Origin: Actinomycetota bacterium
GTDB taxonomy: Bacteria; Actinomycetota; Actinomycetes; Actinomycetales; Dermatophilaceae
Length of the DNA stretch: 64,000 nucleotides
Assembly (NCBI GenBank): GCA_020161815.1
Contig: JAIUOP010000013.1
Coordinates: 23,284 to 87,283, forward strand
Reading direction: 5' to 3'
Positions 44,231-53,527 of the stretch are shown in pieces. Each line of letters begins with the position of its first letter. Positions within the stretch are counted from its first letter, which is position 1. Below the pieces are notes generated by a model, which did no database searches, had not been told where the DNA came from, and worked only from the letters and a program-made list of their open reading frames with translations. The position numbers and the translations under genes were made by a program.

Positions 44231-45207
44231 GCAGGCACACCGGGCACATCGAACTCGACCGCACCGTCGAGTCCATCATCGTCGGCAACCGGCACCGCAC
44301 CGACCTGGGCGACCTGACCGCGCTGGCCGAGTCCATCGCCCGCGACGGCCTCCTGCAACCGCTGACGGTCACCATCGACGGGGTACTGGTGTGCGGCGCG
44401 AGACGGCTGGCCGCGATCAAGCTGCTCGGCTGGCGCACGGTGAACGTGTGGGTGCGCTCGGGCATCACGGGCAGGCTCGGCCACCTGCTGGCCGAGCAAG
44501 ACGACAACATGCTCCACAAAGACCTCACCCCGGTCGAGGCGGCTGCGCTCTACCGCGAGCTGAAGACCCTCATGGCCGAGGACGCTTCACGCAGGCAAGC
44601 CGCGACACGGTTCAGCGCGGAGAACCAGCCCGGAAAGGACGGTGCGGGAAAGTTTCCCGCACCGTCCTTTCCGGTGGGCCGCGCCAGCGAGCAAGCCGCC
44701 GCGATGATTCCCGGCGGCGCGTCGTACAAGACGCTCGACAAGATCGACTACCTGCGGCAAGTCACCGACGACCCCGACCTGCCCGCCACGGTGCGCGGCG
44801 ACGCCGCTGCCGAACTCGAACGCATCGACGCCGGTGCCCCGGTGCATCCCGGCTTCGAGCGCATCCGCGCCGCCGTCACCGAAGCCGCAAGCGAGACCAC
44901 CGATCTGGAAGCGCTCGCACAAGAAGCCGTCGCCCGCGCGCAGGCGGCGCAGACCAACCCCGCACCGGTCACCTCCACGGGTGAGACCGAGCCTGCACGG
45001 TGGCCGGTGCGCGCGTTCGTCGCCACCTGGAGCGAGCTTGCCGACTGGTGGACGCACTACGACGCCGAAGTACTGGCGAACGAACTCAACGATGAGCAGA
45101 TCGCCTCGTTCCTGGCGACCGCTGACGGCACCAGCGCGTTCGCAGACGAGCTGCGCACGGCGCGACAGGTGCTGAGCAATCCGCGTAGGCACCTCCGAGC
45201 GCTCTGA
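44227..45207 (+). CDS. ParB N-terminal-domain (sulfiredoxin-like nuclease/partition) protein
   Basis: 326 aa from ATG 44227. ParB/Srx domain in residues 1-95: VESIIVGNRHRTDLGDLTALAESIARDGLLQPLTV, VLVCGARRLAAIKLLGW. The middle HTH part (DLTPVEAAALYRELKTLMAEDASRRQAATRF) follows. A 41-bp perfect palindrome near codon 136-149 encodes QPGKDGAGKFPAPSFP, an odd insert between the HTH and the rest. No ParA is in the window. Role could be partition or regulation. Confidence 0.82.
   Translation: MSRHTGHIELDRTVESIIVGNRHRTDLGDLTALAESIARDGLLQPLTVTIDGVLVCGARRLAAIKLLGWRTVNVWVRSGITGRLGHLLAEQDDNMLHKDLTPVEAAALYRELKTLMAEDASRRQAATRFSAENQPGKDGAGKFPAPSFPVGRASEQAAAMIPGGASYKTLDKIDYLRQVTDDPDLPATVRGDAAAELERIDAGAPVHPGFERIRAAVTEAASETTDLEALAQEAVARAQAAQTNPAPVTSTGETEPARWPVRAFVATWSELADWWTHYDAEVLANELNDEQIASFLATADGTSAFADELRTARQVLSNPRRHLRAL
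44632..44672. repeat. 41-bp perfect palindrome inside the ParB gene
   Basis: Left arm ggaaaggacggtgcgggaaa (44632-44651), one central g, right arm tttcccgcaccgtcctttcc (44653-44672); the arms match at all 20 positions. It keeps the ParB frame open. The DNA would cruciform and the mRNA would form a very stable hairpin. Confidence 0.9.
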
Positions 45208-45242
45208 CCCTGATCGGGTGCGCGGTGGCGCACCTGGGGGTC

Positions 45243-45968
45243 ATGAAGACGACTCCCGATGACCCCGCCCGCGCCCGCCGCCGACTGATCTCCTTTGTCT
45301 GCGCCGGGGTCGCGTTCCTCGTCCTGGCCGCGATCGGTGTCTACGGGCTGGTGACCGGCCCGAACGACGCCGACCCGTCACCCGATGGGCCACCGACGCC
45401 GATTCGCATTGACCCCGATCAGCCGACTCCGCGCCTGCCCTACATCACCCCGTCGACCGACCCGGACGAGTTCGCGCGCGATGCCGCGCACGCGCTGTTC
45501 ACCTGGGATACCACCAGCGGGTTCCTGCCGCTGGACTACACCGCCGTGCTGCTGGACGTGGGCGACCCGACCGGGAACGAGCAGGCGGGCCTGGCCTCTG
45601 ACATCGCCGCCTACCTGCCGTCGCGTGACGCCTGGGTCGATCTGCGCCAGTACAGCACGACCCAGCACTTGACCATCACCGACGCCTACGTTCCCGAGCA
45701 GTGGGCGCAAGCGGTCGAGCAAGCTCGGCCCGGACAACTCCCGGTCGGTGCGACCGCGATCACGATCGAGGGCACCCGGCACCGCGAGGGCATCTGGAAC
45801 GAGGAACCCGTGACATCCGAGCACCCGGTGGCGTTCACGATCTTCCTCGCCTGCCCACCCGACGACCCGCCGAGCGGCAGCCAGAGCGAGACCAGCGCGC
45901 CCGATGCGGGTGCGGTGCCGTCCTGCTACCTGCTGCGCCTGTCGATTCTCGACCAGCCGCTGCGCTGA
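45243..45968 (+). CDS. Membrane-anchored conjugation protein, VirB8/TcpC-like by position and shape
   Basis: 241 aa from MKTTPDDPARARRRLISF (ATG 45243). Cytoplasmic basic start, one membrane segment at about 16-38 (FVCAGVAFLVLAAIGVYGLV), then an exported domain of about 190 residues (DEFARDAAHALFTWDTTSG, AQAVEQARPGQLPVGATAITIEG, LLRLSILDQPLR). This plan suits the NTF2-like VirB8/TcpC scaffold of Gram-positive T4SS. No sequence signature decides it. Confidence 0.6.
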   Translation: MKTTPDDPARARRRLISFVCAGVAFLVLAAIGVYGLVTGPNDADPSPDGPPTPIRIDPDQPTPRLPYITPSTDPDEFARDAAHALFTWDTTSGFLPLDYTAVLLDVGDPTGNEQAGLASDIAAYLPSRDAWVDLRQYSTTQHLTITDAYVPEQWAQAVEQARPGQLPVGATAITIEGTRHREGIWNEEPVTSEHPVAFTIFLACPPDDPPSGSQSETSAPDAGAVPSCYLLRLSILDQPLR

Positions 45969-45979
45969 GACGAAAGGCC

Positions 45980-47623
45980 ATGACGATGAAGAAAGCAGTC
46001 ATCGCCCTCGCCCTGCTGCTTCTGCTCGGCCCATTCATGGGCCTGCTGGCGATCGGCGTGCTGATGAACCCCGCCGCGAACGCCGAGTGCACCATCGACG
46101 GCTCCGGCATCACCGTGGGGAACATCCCTGACTCGTTGACCGCGACCACCGCGAACGGCGAGACCATCACACTCAATCGGCAGCAACTCACGCACGCGGC
46201 CACCATCATCGAGATCGGTTCCGGCATCGACGGGGTGGGGCGCGACGGCATCCAGATCGCGCTCATGGCCGCACTGACCGAATCCAGCCTGCGGATGCTG
46301 TCGAACACCTCTGCGTACCCCGAGAGCGCCGACTACCCAAACGACGGCAACGGCGGCGATCATGACTCGCTCGGCCTGTTCCAGATGCGCCCGCAGTCGG
46401 GGTGGGGAACGGTTGCCGAACTCATGGACTCCACGTATCAAGCGCGGGCGTTCTACGGCGGGCCGGACGGCCCCAACTACCCAAGTCCGCGTGGCCTGCT
46501 CGACATTCCCGGTTGGCAGCAGATGGGCAAGGGTGAGGCCGCGCAAAGCGTTGAAGTGTCGGCCTACCCGGATAGGTACAACAACTACGAGCCGGTCGCG
46601 CTCACCATCCTGGGCACGCTCACCGGCTCCGGTGGCCCGACCACGATCAGCGCCGGGGCGCAGCCGGTCACGGTCGCATCCGAGATTGCGGAGACCGCGC
46701 GGGTCGTGTTCCCGCTGCCGGAGGGAACCTGGGTCGCCACCGACCCGTTCGGGCCGCGTGTCCACCCGATCACCGGCGAAGACAGCTTCCACACCGGCGC
46801 GGACTTCGCCGCCCCGGACGGCACGCCCATCCTCGCCGCCGCGTCGGGCACGGTGACCGTCGCGGAGTTCTCCGGTGGCTACGGGGGCCTGGTCGTCATC
46901 GAGCACCGCATTGACGGGCGCACGGTCGCTACCGCCTATGCGCACAGCTGGCAGCACGGCATCCACGTCTCGGTGGGCGATCAAGTACGCGCCGGGCAGC
47001 ACATAGCCGACGTCGGGAGCAGCGGCATGTCGACGGGGCCGCATCTGCATTTCGAGGTTCGTGACGGCGGCACCAATGGCGAGTTCATCGACCCTGCCGC
47101 ATGGCTGAATCAGCACGACGCCGCCGACCTCCCCGAAGCCGAGGTCGGGCCTCCGAACGGCTGCAGGAGCAGCACCGGAACCGCCGGTGACCCGGCCCCG
47201 TTCGACGGTGATGACCCGAACCGGATGGTTGACGACCCGACCTCGAACGGGCAGATCACCGCGCGGATGCTGCACCTGTACGAGCAGACTCTCGCGCAGT
47301 TCCCCGACATCGGGTGGGGCTGCTACTCGCCCCGCCCCGGCACCACTTCGGAGCATCCTCTCGGCAGGGCGTGCGATCTGACGTTCGGCAACGCGATCGG
47401 CCAGTACCCGACCGCCGAGCAACTCGACTACGGCTGGCAGGTCACCGAGTGGATGCAGACCCACGCCGAAGCGCTCGGCGTCGAGTACCTGATCTGGCAG
47501 GGCAAGATCTGGTCGCTCTCGCGCGATGCGGAGGGCTGGCGTCCGTACAACGGCGGCGGGATGCACGACCCCGACAACGTGACGGGTGGGCACTACGACC
47601 ACCTGCACGTCACGGTGAAGTAG
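45980..47623 (+). CDS. Three-domain peptidoglycan hydrolase of the conjugation machine
   Basis: 547 aa, ATG 45980. Signal/anchor at residues 4-30. Then a lysozyme-like (SLT) domain about 60-210 with the HDSLGLFQMRPQSGWG motif; an M23 metallopeptidase at about 250-365 with zinc ligands in HTGADFAAPDG (about 270) and GPHLHFEVRDGG (about 354); and a third domain from about 420 with TTSEHPLGRACDLTFGN and GGHYDHLHVTVK, a D-Ala-D-Ala peptidase-like His/Asp/His pattern. Opens the cell wall for the transfer channel (VirB1 role). Confidence 0.88.
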   Translation: MTMKKAVIALALLLLLGPFMGLLAIGVLMNPAANAECTIDGSGITVGNIPDSLTATTANGETITLNRQQLTHAATIIEIGSGIDGVGRDGIQIALMAALTESSLRMLSNTSAYPESADYPNDGNGGDHDSLGLFQMRPQSGWGTVAELMDSTYQARAFYGGPDGPNYPSPRGLLDIPGWQQMGKGEAAQSVEVSAYPDRYNNYEPVALTILGTLTGSGGPTTISAGAQPVTVASEIAETARVVFPLPEGTWVATDPFGPRVHPITGEDSFHTGADFAAPDGTPILAAASGTVTVAEFSGGYGGLVVIEHRIDGRTVATAYAHSWQHGIHVSVGDQVRAGQHIADVGSSGMSTGPHLHFEVRDGGTNGEFIDPAAWLNQHDAADLPEAEVGPPNGCRSSTGTAGDPAPFDGDDPNRMVDDPTSNGQITARMLHLYEQTLAQFPDIGWGCYSPRPGTTSEHPLGRACDLTFGNAIGQYPTAEQLDYGWQVTEWMQTHAEALGVEYLIWQGKIWSLSRDAEGWRPYNGGGMHDPDNVTGGHYDHLHVTVK

Positions 47624-47634
47624 CGGGGTGCGTC

Positions 47635-47901
47635 ATGGACGTGTTTCCCGACTTCGACGGACTGGCCGGTATCAGCGATCTACGAGAGGTCGTCGGAGCG
47701 CTACTGATGTTCGCCCTCATCATCGCCGTGCTGATGCTGATCGTCTCGGCGATCATCTGGGCGGTCTCATCGAGCACCGGCAACTATTCCGCCGCCGCCA
47801 AAGGCCGCGTCGGAGTGCTGGTCTCCCTCGGCGGCGCAATCCTCGCCGGTGCCGGTGTCGCCTGGATGAACTGGCTGCTCGGCGTCGGCCAGCAACTCTG
47901 A
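47635..47901 (+). CDS. DUF6112-type small membrane protein, copy 1
   Basis: 88 aa from MDVFPDFDGLAGISDLREVV (ATG 47635). Two membrane helices (about 20-42 and 60-82), Gly-rich VLVSLGGAILAGAGVAWMNW. Size and helix pairing resemble VirB2/TrbC pilin-like proteins. 34% or so identical by eye to the next small gene (GLxGIxxLRxxVGAxxxxxLIxxVLxLIVSAIIWA). Confidence 0.7.
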   Translation: MDVFPDFDGLAGISDLREVVGALLMFALIIAVLMLIVSAIIWAVSSSTGNYSAAAKGRVGVLVSLGGAILAGAGVAWMNWLLGVGQQL

Positions 47902-47917
47902 CCCGCCCTGGCTTCTG

Positions 47918-47949
47918 AGCGCCCGCCCCTCCGGGGGTGGGCGCTTTTT
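47918..47949 (+). terminator. Intrinsic terminator between the two DUF6112 genes
   Basis: agcgcccgcccc (47918-47929) pairs with ggggtgggcgct (47934-47945; one G·U) around a 4-nt loop, followed by ttttt. It is the most canonical terminator in the window and lies inside the transfer operon, so downstream genes need readthrough or their own promoter. Confidence 0.8.
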
Positions 47950-48015
47950 CGTGTGCGTGGCAGCGGCGAGCACCTGACGGCAGAACCATCCGTCCTCTCG
48001 AAAAGGAGAACTGCC

Positions 48016-48285
48016 GTGATCGACATCGACCCTAACTCCAGCGGCTTGCCGGGCATCGAGCAGCTGCGCATCATCGTCGGCGCAGTCATGACCGTGGGCC
48101 TGATTCTCAGTGTTCTGGCGCTGATCGTCAGCGCGATCATCTGGGCCTACGGCTCGAACTCCAGCAATCCGCATCTGGCCGGTCGGGGCAAGATCGGCGT
48201 GTTGATCTCGTGCGGTGCCGCCGTCGTCTGTGGCGCGAGCGTGACCCTCATCAACTTCTTCTGGGGCGTCGGCCAAGCCGTCTGA
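48016..48285 (+). CDS. DUF6112-type small membrane protein, copy 2
   Basis: 89 aa with GTG 48016 and an aaaaggagaa ribosome site. VIDIDPNSSGLPGIEQLRIIV, IVSAIIWAYGSNSSNP, GKIGVLISCGAAVVCGASVTLINFFWGVGQ: the same two-helix plan as copy 1, with identical blocks LIVSAIIWA and GVGQ. A tandem paralogue. Confidence 0.7.
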   Translation: MIDIDPNSSGLPGIEQLRIIVGAVMTVGLILSVLALIVSAIIWAYGSNSSNPHLAGRGKIGVLISCGAAVVCGASVTLINFFWGVGQAV

Positions 48286-48321
48286 CCCGCCCATCTACTC
48301 CGAACCACTAGGAGGCTCGTG

Positions 48322-49665
48322 ATGGGCGTGTGCGATATCCCCGTCATCTCTACCGTCTGCGACGTTGCCGGTGAAGCCGCCGCGACGCTGATCTCGGCAC
48401 CATTCGACTGGCTCGCCAGCGCGATGGGTGCGGCCGCCGGCTGGCTCTTCGAGGCCGTGTGGACGGTCTTCGACTCGACCACGCTGGTCGACGTCACCAG
48501 CGGCGAGTACGTGGGCGTCTACAACCTGATCTTCGGCATCGCCGTGTTCGTCATGTTGCTGTTCTTCTGTCTGCAACTCATCACCGGCATGATTCGCCGA
48601 GAACCCGCAGCCCTCTCCCGCGCAGCCCTGGGCCTGGCCAAGAGCGTGCTCGGTTCCTTTGTGGTCATCACGCTCACGGCTCTGCTGCTGGAGATCGTCG
48701 ATCAACTCTCGGTCGGCATCATCCAAGCCGCAGGCGAAACCACCGCCACGATGGGCGACAAGATCGCCCTGCTGGTCGCCGGGCTGACCGCGCTGAACGT
48801 GGGTGCTCCCGGCGTCGGGGCGATTCTGACCATCTTCCTCGCAGCCCTGGCCATTGCCGCCGCCGCGATCGTGTGGCTGTCGCTGCTCATCCGCAAGGCG
48901 CTCCTGCTGGTCGCGGTGGTTCTGGCCCCGTTCGCGTTCTCCGGTGCCTCGTGGGATGCCACGCGCGGCTGGATTTCCAAATGGGCGATGTTCGTGGTCG
49001 CCTTGGTGCTCTCCAAGCTCGTGCTGGTCGTCATTCTGCTGGTCGCGGTGACCCAGGTGTCGGCCCCGATCGACGCCGACCTGTCGAACATCGCCGACCC
49101 GCTCGCCGGGGTCGTGCTGATGGCACTGGCCGGGTTCGCCCCGTACATGACGTACCGGTTCCTGTCGTTCATCGGCTTCGACCTCTACAACTCAATGGGC
49201 AGCGAGCAAGAGGCCAAGAGCGCACTCAACCGCCCCGTGCCGACACCGGGCAAGCCGCAGGGCGGCGACCCGAAGCAAGTCCTCGACGGGAAAGGCGACG
49301 GCGGCGACAAGAAAGCCAGCAGCGGAAGCGGCGGTGCCGGTGGTGGCCCCAAGGCGAAGCCCACGCCACCGCCGTCCTCAGCTGGCGGTGCTGGCGCAGG
49401 CAGTGGTTCTGCCGGAGCCGCAGGTGGCGGTGCGGCGGCGGCAGGCCCGATCGCTGCCGGGGTCGTGGCCGGTGCCGCCGTGGTCAAAGCAGCAGCAACC
49501 GCCGGGCCGAAAGCAGGGCAGGCGCTCGCCGATCAAGCCGACCACGCCGCGAGCGGTGCCGAGCAGTCGGGGTCGGCCCCGGTCACCCCGCACGCGCCGC
49601 CGCCCTCGCAACCACTGCCGAAGACCCCCAGCAGTTCCCCGCCACCGAAGCCGACCAAGGAGTGA
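48322..49665 (+). CDS. TrbL/VirB6-like polytopic conjugation protein
   Basis: 447 aa, ATG 48322 six bases after AGGAGG. About seven membrane helices in residues 20-285 (e.g. YVGVYNLIFGIAVFVMLLFF, FLAALAIAAAAIVWLSLLI), then a long Gly/Ala/Pro-rich disordered tail (PAPPSSAGGAGAGSGSAG-like). Forms the inner-membrane channel of T4SS. Position between pilin-like and SCO6880/VirB4 genes supports this. Confidence 0.8.
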   Translation: MGVCDIPVISTVCDVAGEAAATLISAPFDWLASAMGAAAGWLFEAVWTVFDSTTLVDVTSGEYVGVYNLIFGIAVFVMLLFFCLQLITGMIRREPAALSRAALGLAKSVLGSFVVITLTALLLEIVDQLSVGIIQAAGETTATMGDKIALLVAGLTALNVGAPGVGAILTIFLAALAIAAAAIVWLSLLIRKALLLVAVVLAPFAFSGASWDATRGWISKWAMFVVALVLSKLVLVVILLVAVTQVSAPIDADLSNIADPLAGVVLMALAGFAPYMTYRFLSFIGFDLYNSMGSEQEAKSALNRPVPTPGKPQGGDPKQVLDGKGDGGDKKASSGSGGAGGGPKAKPTPPPSSAGGAGAGSGSAGAAGGGAAAAGPIAAGVVAGAAVVKAAATAGPKAGQALADQADHAASGAEQSGSAPVTPHAPPPSQPLPKTPSSSPPPKPTKE

Positions 49666-49671
49666 CCCGCC

Positions 49672-51141
49672 ATGCCCAGCACTGAAACGGCCCACGAGCG
49701 CGGCGGCGAGCTGGTGCCCGTGAAGTTCTCCCGTCTCACCAGACGCGGCATCCTGCTCGGCCTGTCGCTGAGCCAGCTGATTACCCTCGGTGTCGGCGGG
49801 GCGAGTCTCGTGGCCGCGTTCTACGGCGGTGGCGGTGTCCTGTTCCTCATCACCGCGCCCGTCTGGGTGCTCGCTGCTGCGATCACCTGGATTCCGGTTG
49901 CGGGCCGCCCGCTCGTGGAGTGGTTGCCGGTGGCCTGCTGGTGGCTGTGGCGCAAGACCGGTGGGCAACTGGCCTACCGGCGCAGAATCGTCACCCCGCG
50001 CCCGGCGGGAACGCTCGCGCTGCCCGGCGACATGGCCCGGCTGCGGGAGTACACCGACCCCGAGACCGGGGCTGGGATGGTGCACGACCCGACCGCCGGA
50101 ACCCTCACCGTCGTCACCATGATCACCCATCCCGCGTTCGTGCTGCTCGACCCCGGCGAGCAGGAACGCCGCGTGACCGCGTGGGGCCGGGTGCTGGCGA
50201 CCGTGTGCCGCTCCGGGCGCATCGCCACCCTGCAAGTGCTCGAGCGCACCCTGCCGGACTCCGGGCAGGGCTTGGCCGAGTGGTGGGCCGCGCACGGCAC
50301 CGCTGACGGCTCGTGGGCGGCGACGACCTATCAGGAGCTGATCGACCGGGCCGGGCCTGCCGGGGAACGTCACGCGACCACGCTCAGCCTGAGCCTGGAC
50401 ATGCGCGCCGCCGCCCGCCAGATTCGCACCGCTGGCGGTGGCATCAAGGGCGCGGCGAACGTGCTGCGTCAGGAGATGGGCACCCTGTTGGCGGCGCTGC
50501 GCTCGGCAGACCTGACGAGCAAGGGCTGGCTCAGCACGGGGCAGATCGCGGTCATCCTGCGCTCGGCGTATGACCCGGCTATCGCCGCGACGCTGGAACG
50601 CCACGGCGACCTCGGGCACGACCTCGCCACCGCCGGGCCGGTCGCGGTCACCGAGTCGTGGGGGCATCTGCGCAGCGACTCGGCCTATCACACCGTCGTC
50701 TGGATTTCGGAGTGGCCGCGCTCGATGGTGCATCCGGGGTTCCTCTCACCCGTGTTGCTGTCCAGTGGTATCCACCGTGCGTTCTCGTTGATCTGTACCC
50801 CGTTGCGCACCGATCAGGCCGCGCGCGACATTCGCCGCAAGAAAACGGAGTACATCAGTGACGCGGCCCAGCGCGCCCGCATCGGGCAGATCGAAGACGC
50901 TTCGCAAACCGCTGAGTACCACGACGTGCTCCAGCAGGAGGCAGACCTCACCGCCGGGCACGGGGTGCTGCGCTACACGGGTCTGATCTCCGTGTCGGCC
51001 GACTCGCTCGAGGAACTGGAAGCGGCCGTCGCCGCTATCGAGCAGGCCGCCGTCCAAGCCTCGTGCGAGACGCGTGTGTTGGTCGGCCAGCAGGCGCAAG
51101 CGTTCACCGCCGCCGCGCTGCCGCTGTGCCGCAAGGTCTGA
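49672..51141 (+). CDS. SCO6880-family conjugation protein
   Basis: 489 aa, ATG 49672. Two membrane helices near the start (GILLGLSLSQLITLGVGGASLVAAFY, VLFLITAPVWVLAAAITW), a PrgI/VirB3-like part, then a large cytoplasmic domain (DPEEQ-like LDPGEQERRVTAWGRVL; RHGDLGHDLATAGPVAVTESWGHLRSD). The SCO6880 family accompanies VirB4 in Streptomyces-type T4SS and may correspond to a split N-terminal part of VirB4. No Walker motif. Confidence 0.78.
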   Translation: MPSTETAHERGGELVPVKFSRLTRRGILLGLSLSQLITLGVGGASLVAAFYGGGGVLFLITAPVWVLAAAITWIPVAGRPLVEWLPVACWWLWRKTGGQLAYRRRIVTPRPAGTLALPGDMARLREYTDPETGAGMVHDPTAGTLTVVTMITHPAFVLLDPGEQERRVTAWGRVLATVCRSGRIATLQVLERTLPDSGQGLAEWWAAHGTADGSWAATTYQELIDRAGPAGERHATTLSLSLDMRAAARQIRTAGGGIKGAANVLRQEMGTLLAALRSADLTSKGWLSTGQIAVILRSAYDPAIAATLERHGDLGHDLATAGPVAVTESWGHLRSDSAYHTVVWISEWPRSMVHPGFLSPVLLSSGIHRAFSLICTPLRTDQAARDIRRKKTEYISDAAQRARIGQIEDASQTAEYHDVLQQEADLTAGHGVLRYTGLISVSADSLEELEAAVAAIEQAAVQASCETRVLVGQQAQAFTAAALPLCRKV

Positions 51142-51193
51142 GCCGTCCGGCGCACCTCGAAGCCACCCGCACCGATTCATCTGGAGGCCCGAC

Positions 51194-51994
51194 ATGCCTA
51201 CGTTCAACGACCCGACCGCCGACGCGGAGGAAGCCCGCCAAGCGTTGCGCGGTCTCGCGCACGCCACCATCCGCATCGACGACCCAGACCGGCTCTACGG
51301 CATCGTCGGGGAACTGCTCGGCTCGGCACGCTCGTTCGAACAGTCGCTGATCCAGATGGCCGGGGCCAGCCTCACCTATCAAGGCCGCGCCGCGCATGAC
51401 GACGGCGACCGCAATCTCGGCGCGGCCGACGCCTGGGCCGCCGCCGACGCGCTCCGGCAGGCCGCTCAGCACGCCAGCGCCTTGGAGTCTTCGCTGGATC
51501 AGGCGTCCGGGCACCTGGGCCGCATCGCCTGGCAGCGACCGCAACGGCAATGGGTGACGGTGGTGTTCTTGCAGGGCGACGAAGCCGAGCAGGTGCTCGA
51601 CCTCGTAGATCGGGGCGACCTCGATGACGCGCTGAGCCAGCTGCGCGGCTACGACTACGGGGACGAGACCACCAACGCCGCGCTCGCCAACGGACACGTC
51701 TACGACGAACCGCCCACCGACCTGAACTCCCAACGAGTCGATGACGACGACTACGCCCTGATCTACAGTCTCGCCCTCGGGCACGCCGGGCTGTACCGCG
51801 CTTACATCCCTCCCGCCGACGCGACGACAGCGGGTGACGGCCCGCAGCACACCGGGCCTGCGCAGGACGCGGCCAATGCCGAGGCCGCGCGGCGGGCGCT
51901 CGATGAGCGCCGGAACCGGGTGCGCGGCGACGGTTCATGGTTCACCCCTGACCGGATCGCGGAGGTCAAGCGCAACCGAGGGCTGGAGCGATGA
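51194..51994 (+). CDS. Hypothetical cytosolic protein between SCO6880 and VirB4
   Basis: 266 aa from MPTFNDPTADAEEARQAL (ATG 51194), ribosome site ctggagg. Helical, Ala-rich; no membrane segment or known domain. Its stop overlaps the VirB4 start (ATGA). Present between the two core T4SS proteins, so probably a chaperone or coupling factor; not recognised. Confidence 0.65.
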   Translation: MPTFNDPTADAEEARQALRGLAHATIRIDDPDRLYGIVGELLGSARSFEQSLIQMAGASLTYQGRAAHDDGDRNLGAADAWAAADALRQAAQHASALESSLDQASGHLGRIAWQRPQRQWVTVVFLQGDEAEQVLDLVDRGDLDDALSQLRGYDYGDETTNAALANGHVYDEPPTDLNSQRVDDDDYALIYSLALGHAGLYRAYIPPADATTAGDGPQHTGPAQDAANAEAARRALDERRNRVRGDGSWFTPDRIAEVKRNRGLER

Positions 51995-53493
51995 GCCCCC
52001 GCGATGATGAGAAACTGCACGCCTCGGTGCTGGTCGCCCCAGCGAAAGAGCGACGACGCTACCGCAAGCAGCGACGCCAGGCCGCGAACCAGCTGCACCG
52101 CGAGCAGCGTCAGCAGTGGATGGACGAGGCCAAGGCCAAAGCGGAGGCCGAGAAAGCCGAGCGCGCGGCACGCCAGTATCTGCCCGCCGCAGGCGAGCCC
52201 GGCGCGTCGATGCTGCGCACGCCGGGCCGTTTCCGTCTGCCCCGGCATCAAGACACGAGCGCCACCTTGTCGGGCGCGTATCCGTTCGTCGCCGAGGGCG
52301 GCCTCGGCAGTAGCGGAGTGTTCGTCGGCCAGGATCTCTACAGCGGCGGCTCGTTCGTGTACGACCCGTGGGTGCTCTACGCCAACGGCGTCATCACCGC
52401 ACCGAACCTCATCATCGCCGGGATCGTCGGCTCCGGTAAGTCCTCACTGGTGAAGTCGCTCTACACCCGCAGCCTCCCGTTCGGGCGGCGCGTGTACGTG
52501 CCGGGCGACCCGAAAGGGGAACATACGGCGGTCGCCGAGGCGGTCGGCGGCAGGGCTATCGCGCTCGGGCACGGCATGGCGAACCGGCTCAACCCTTTGG
52601 ACGAGGGCTATCGACCCTCCAACTTCACCGACGCGGAGTGGGAGAGCACCGTCGCTGCACGCCGCCGCGACCTCATCGGCGCGCTGGCAGAGGTCGTGCT
52701 TACGCGCCCGCTGACCCCGCTTGAGCACACCGCGATCGACACCGCGCTGACCGCGACCGTGCGGGAGAACGCGGTACCGATTCTGCCGATGGTCGTCGAG
52801 CGCATCCTCACCCCGTCCCACGACGCCGACGGACGGCTGGCGGAGGACGGCCGCATCGTCGGCCACGCTCTGAGGCGGTTGGTCGCGGGCGATTTGGCGG
52901 GGTTGTTCGACGGCCCCTCGACGGTACAGTTCGATCCGACGCTGCCGATGATGAGCCTCGACCTGAGCCGCGTGACCGAGAACAGCACGCTCATCAGCGC
53001 GTTGATGACGTGCTGCTCGGCGTGGATGGAGTCGGCGCTGCTCGACCCGGCAGGCGGTCAGCGGTGGGTGATCTATGACGAGGCGTGGCGTCTGATGTCG
53101 CAGCCGTCGTTGCTCAGACGGATGGACGCGCACTGGCGGCTCGCCCGGCATTACGGCATCGCCAACGCCTTGATCTTCCACAAGCTGACCGATCTGGAGA
53201 ACGTCGGCGACTCCGGTAGCGCCATGCGGTCGCTCGCCAACAGCCTGCTGGCGAACGCCGAGACGCGCGTGATCTACCGGCAAGAATCCGACCAGCTGGG
53301 CGTCACCGCCAAGGCCCTCGGCCTGACGACCACCGAGCGCAAGCTGCTGCCCTCGCTCGGCGTCGGGCAGGGACTGTGGAGCATCAAAGAACGCAGCTTC
53401 ATCGTTCAGGCGCAACTACACCCCGCCGAGTTGGAACTCTTCGAAACAGGGTTCCGGGCAAGGGGTCTGGCTCCCGGCACCAGAGGTTCGTGA
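51991..53493 (+). CDS. VirB4-like T4SS ATPase
   Basis: Energises the conjugation channel. 500 aa. Coiled N-terminus rich in Lys, Arg and Gln (RRYRKQRRQAANQLHREQRQQWM). Walker A NLIIAGIVGSGKSSLVKSLY at about 143; YVPGDPKGEHTAVAEAVGG; Walker B WVIYDEAWRLMSQPSLLRRMDAHWRLARHYG at about 360. The N-terminal VirB4 half is missing compared with Gram-negative members, consistent with the role being shared with SCO6880. Confidence 0.85.
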   Translation: MSPRDDEKLHASVLVAPAKERRRYRKQRRQAANQLHREQRQQWMDEAKAKAEAEKAERAARQYLPAAGEPGASMLRTPGRFRLPRHQDTSATLSGAYPFVAEGGLGSSGVFVGQDLYSGGSFVYDPWVLYANGVITAPNLIIAGIVGSGKSSLVKSLYTRSLPFGRRVYVPGDPKGEHTAVAEAVGGRAIALGHGMANRLNPLDEGYRPSNFTDAEWESTVAARRRDLIGALAEVVLTRPLTPLEHTAIDTALTATVRENAVPILPMVVERILTPSHDADGRLAEDGRIVGHALRRLVAGDLAGLFDGPSTVQFDPTLPMMSLDLSRVTENSTLISALMTCCSAWMESALLDPAGGQRWVIYDEAWRLMSQPSLLRRMDAHWRLARHYGIANALIFHKLTDLENVGDSGSAMRSLANSLLANAETRVIYRQESDQLGVTAKALGLTTTERKLLPSLGVGQGLWSIKERSFIVQAQLHPAELELFETGFRARGLAPGTRGS

Positions 53494-53527
53494 CCGCACG
53501 GTGCGTCTGCCGGTGCACCTGACGGGT

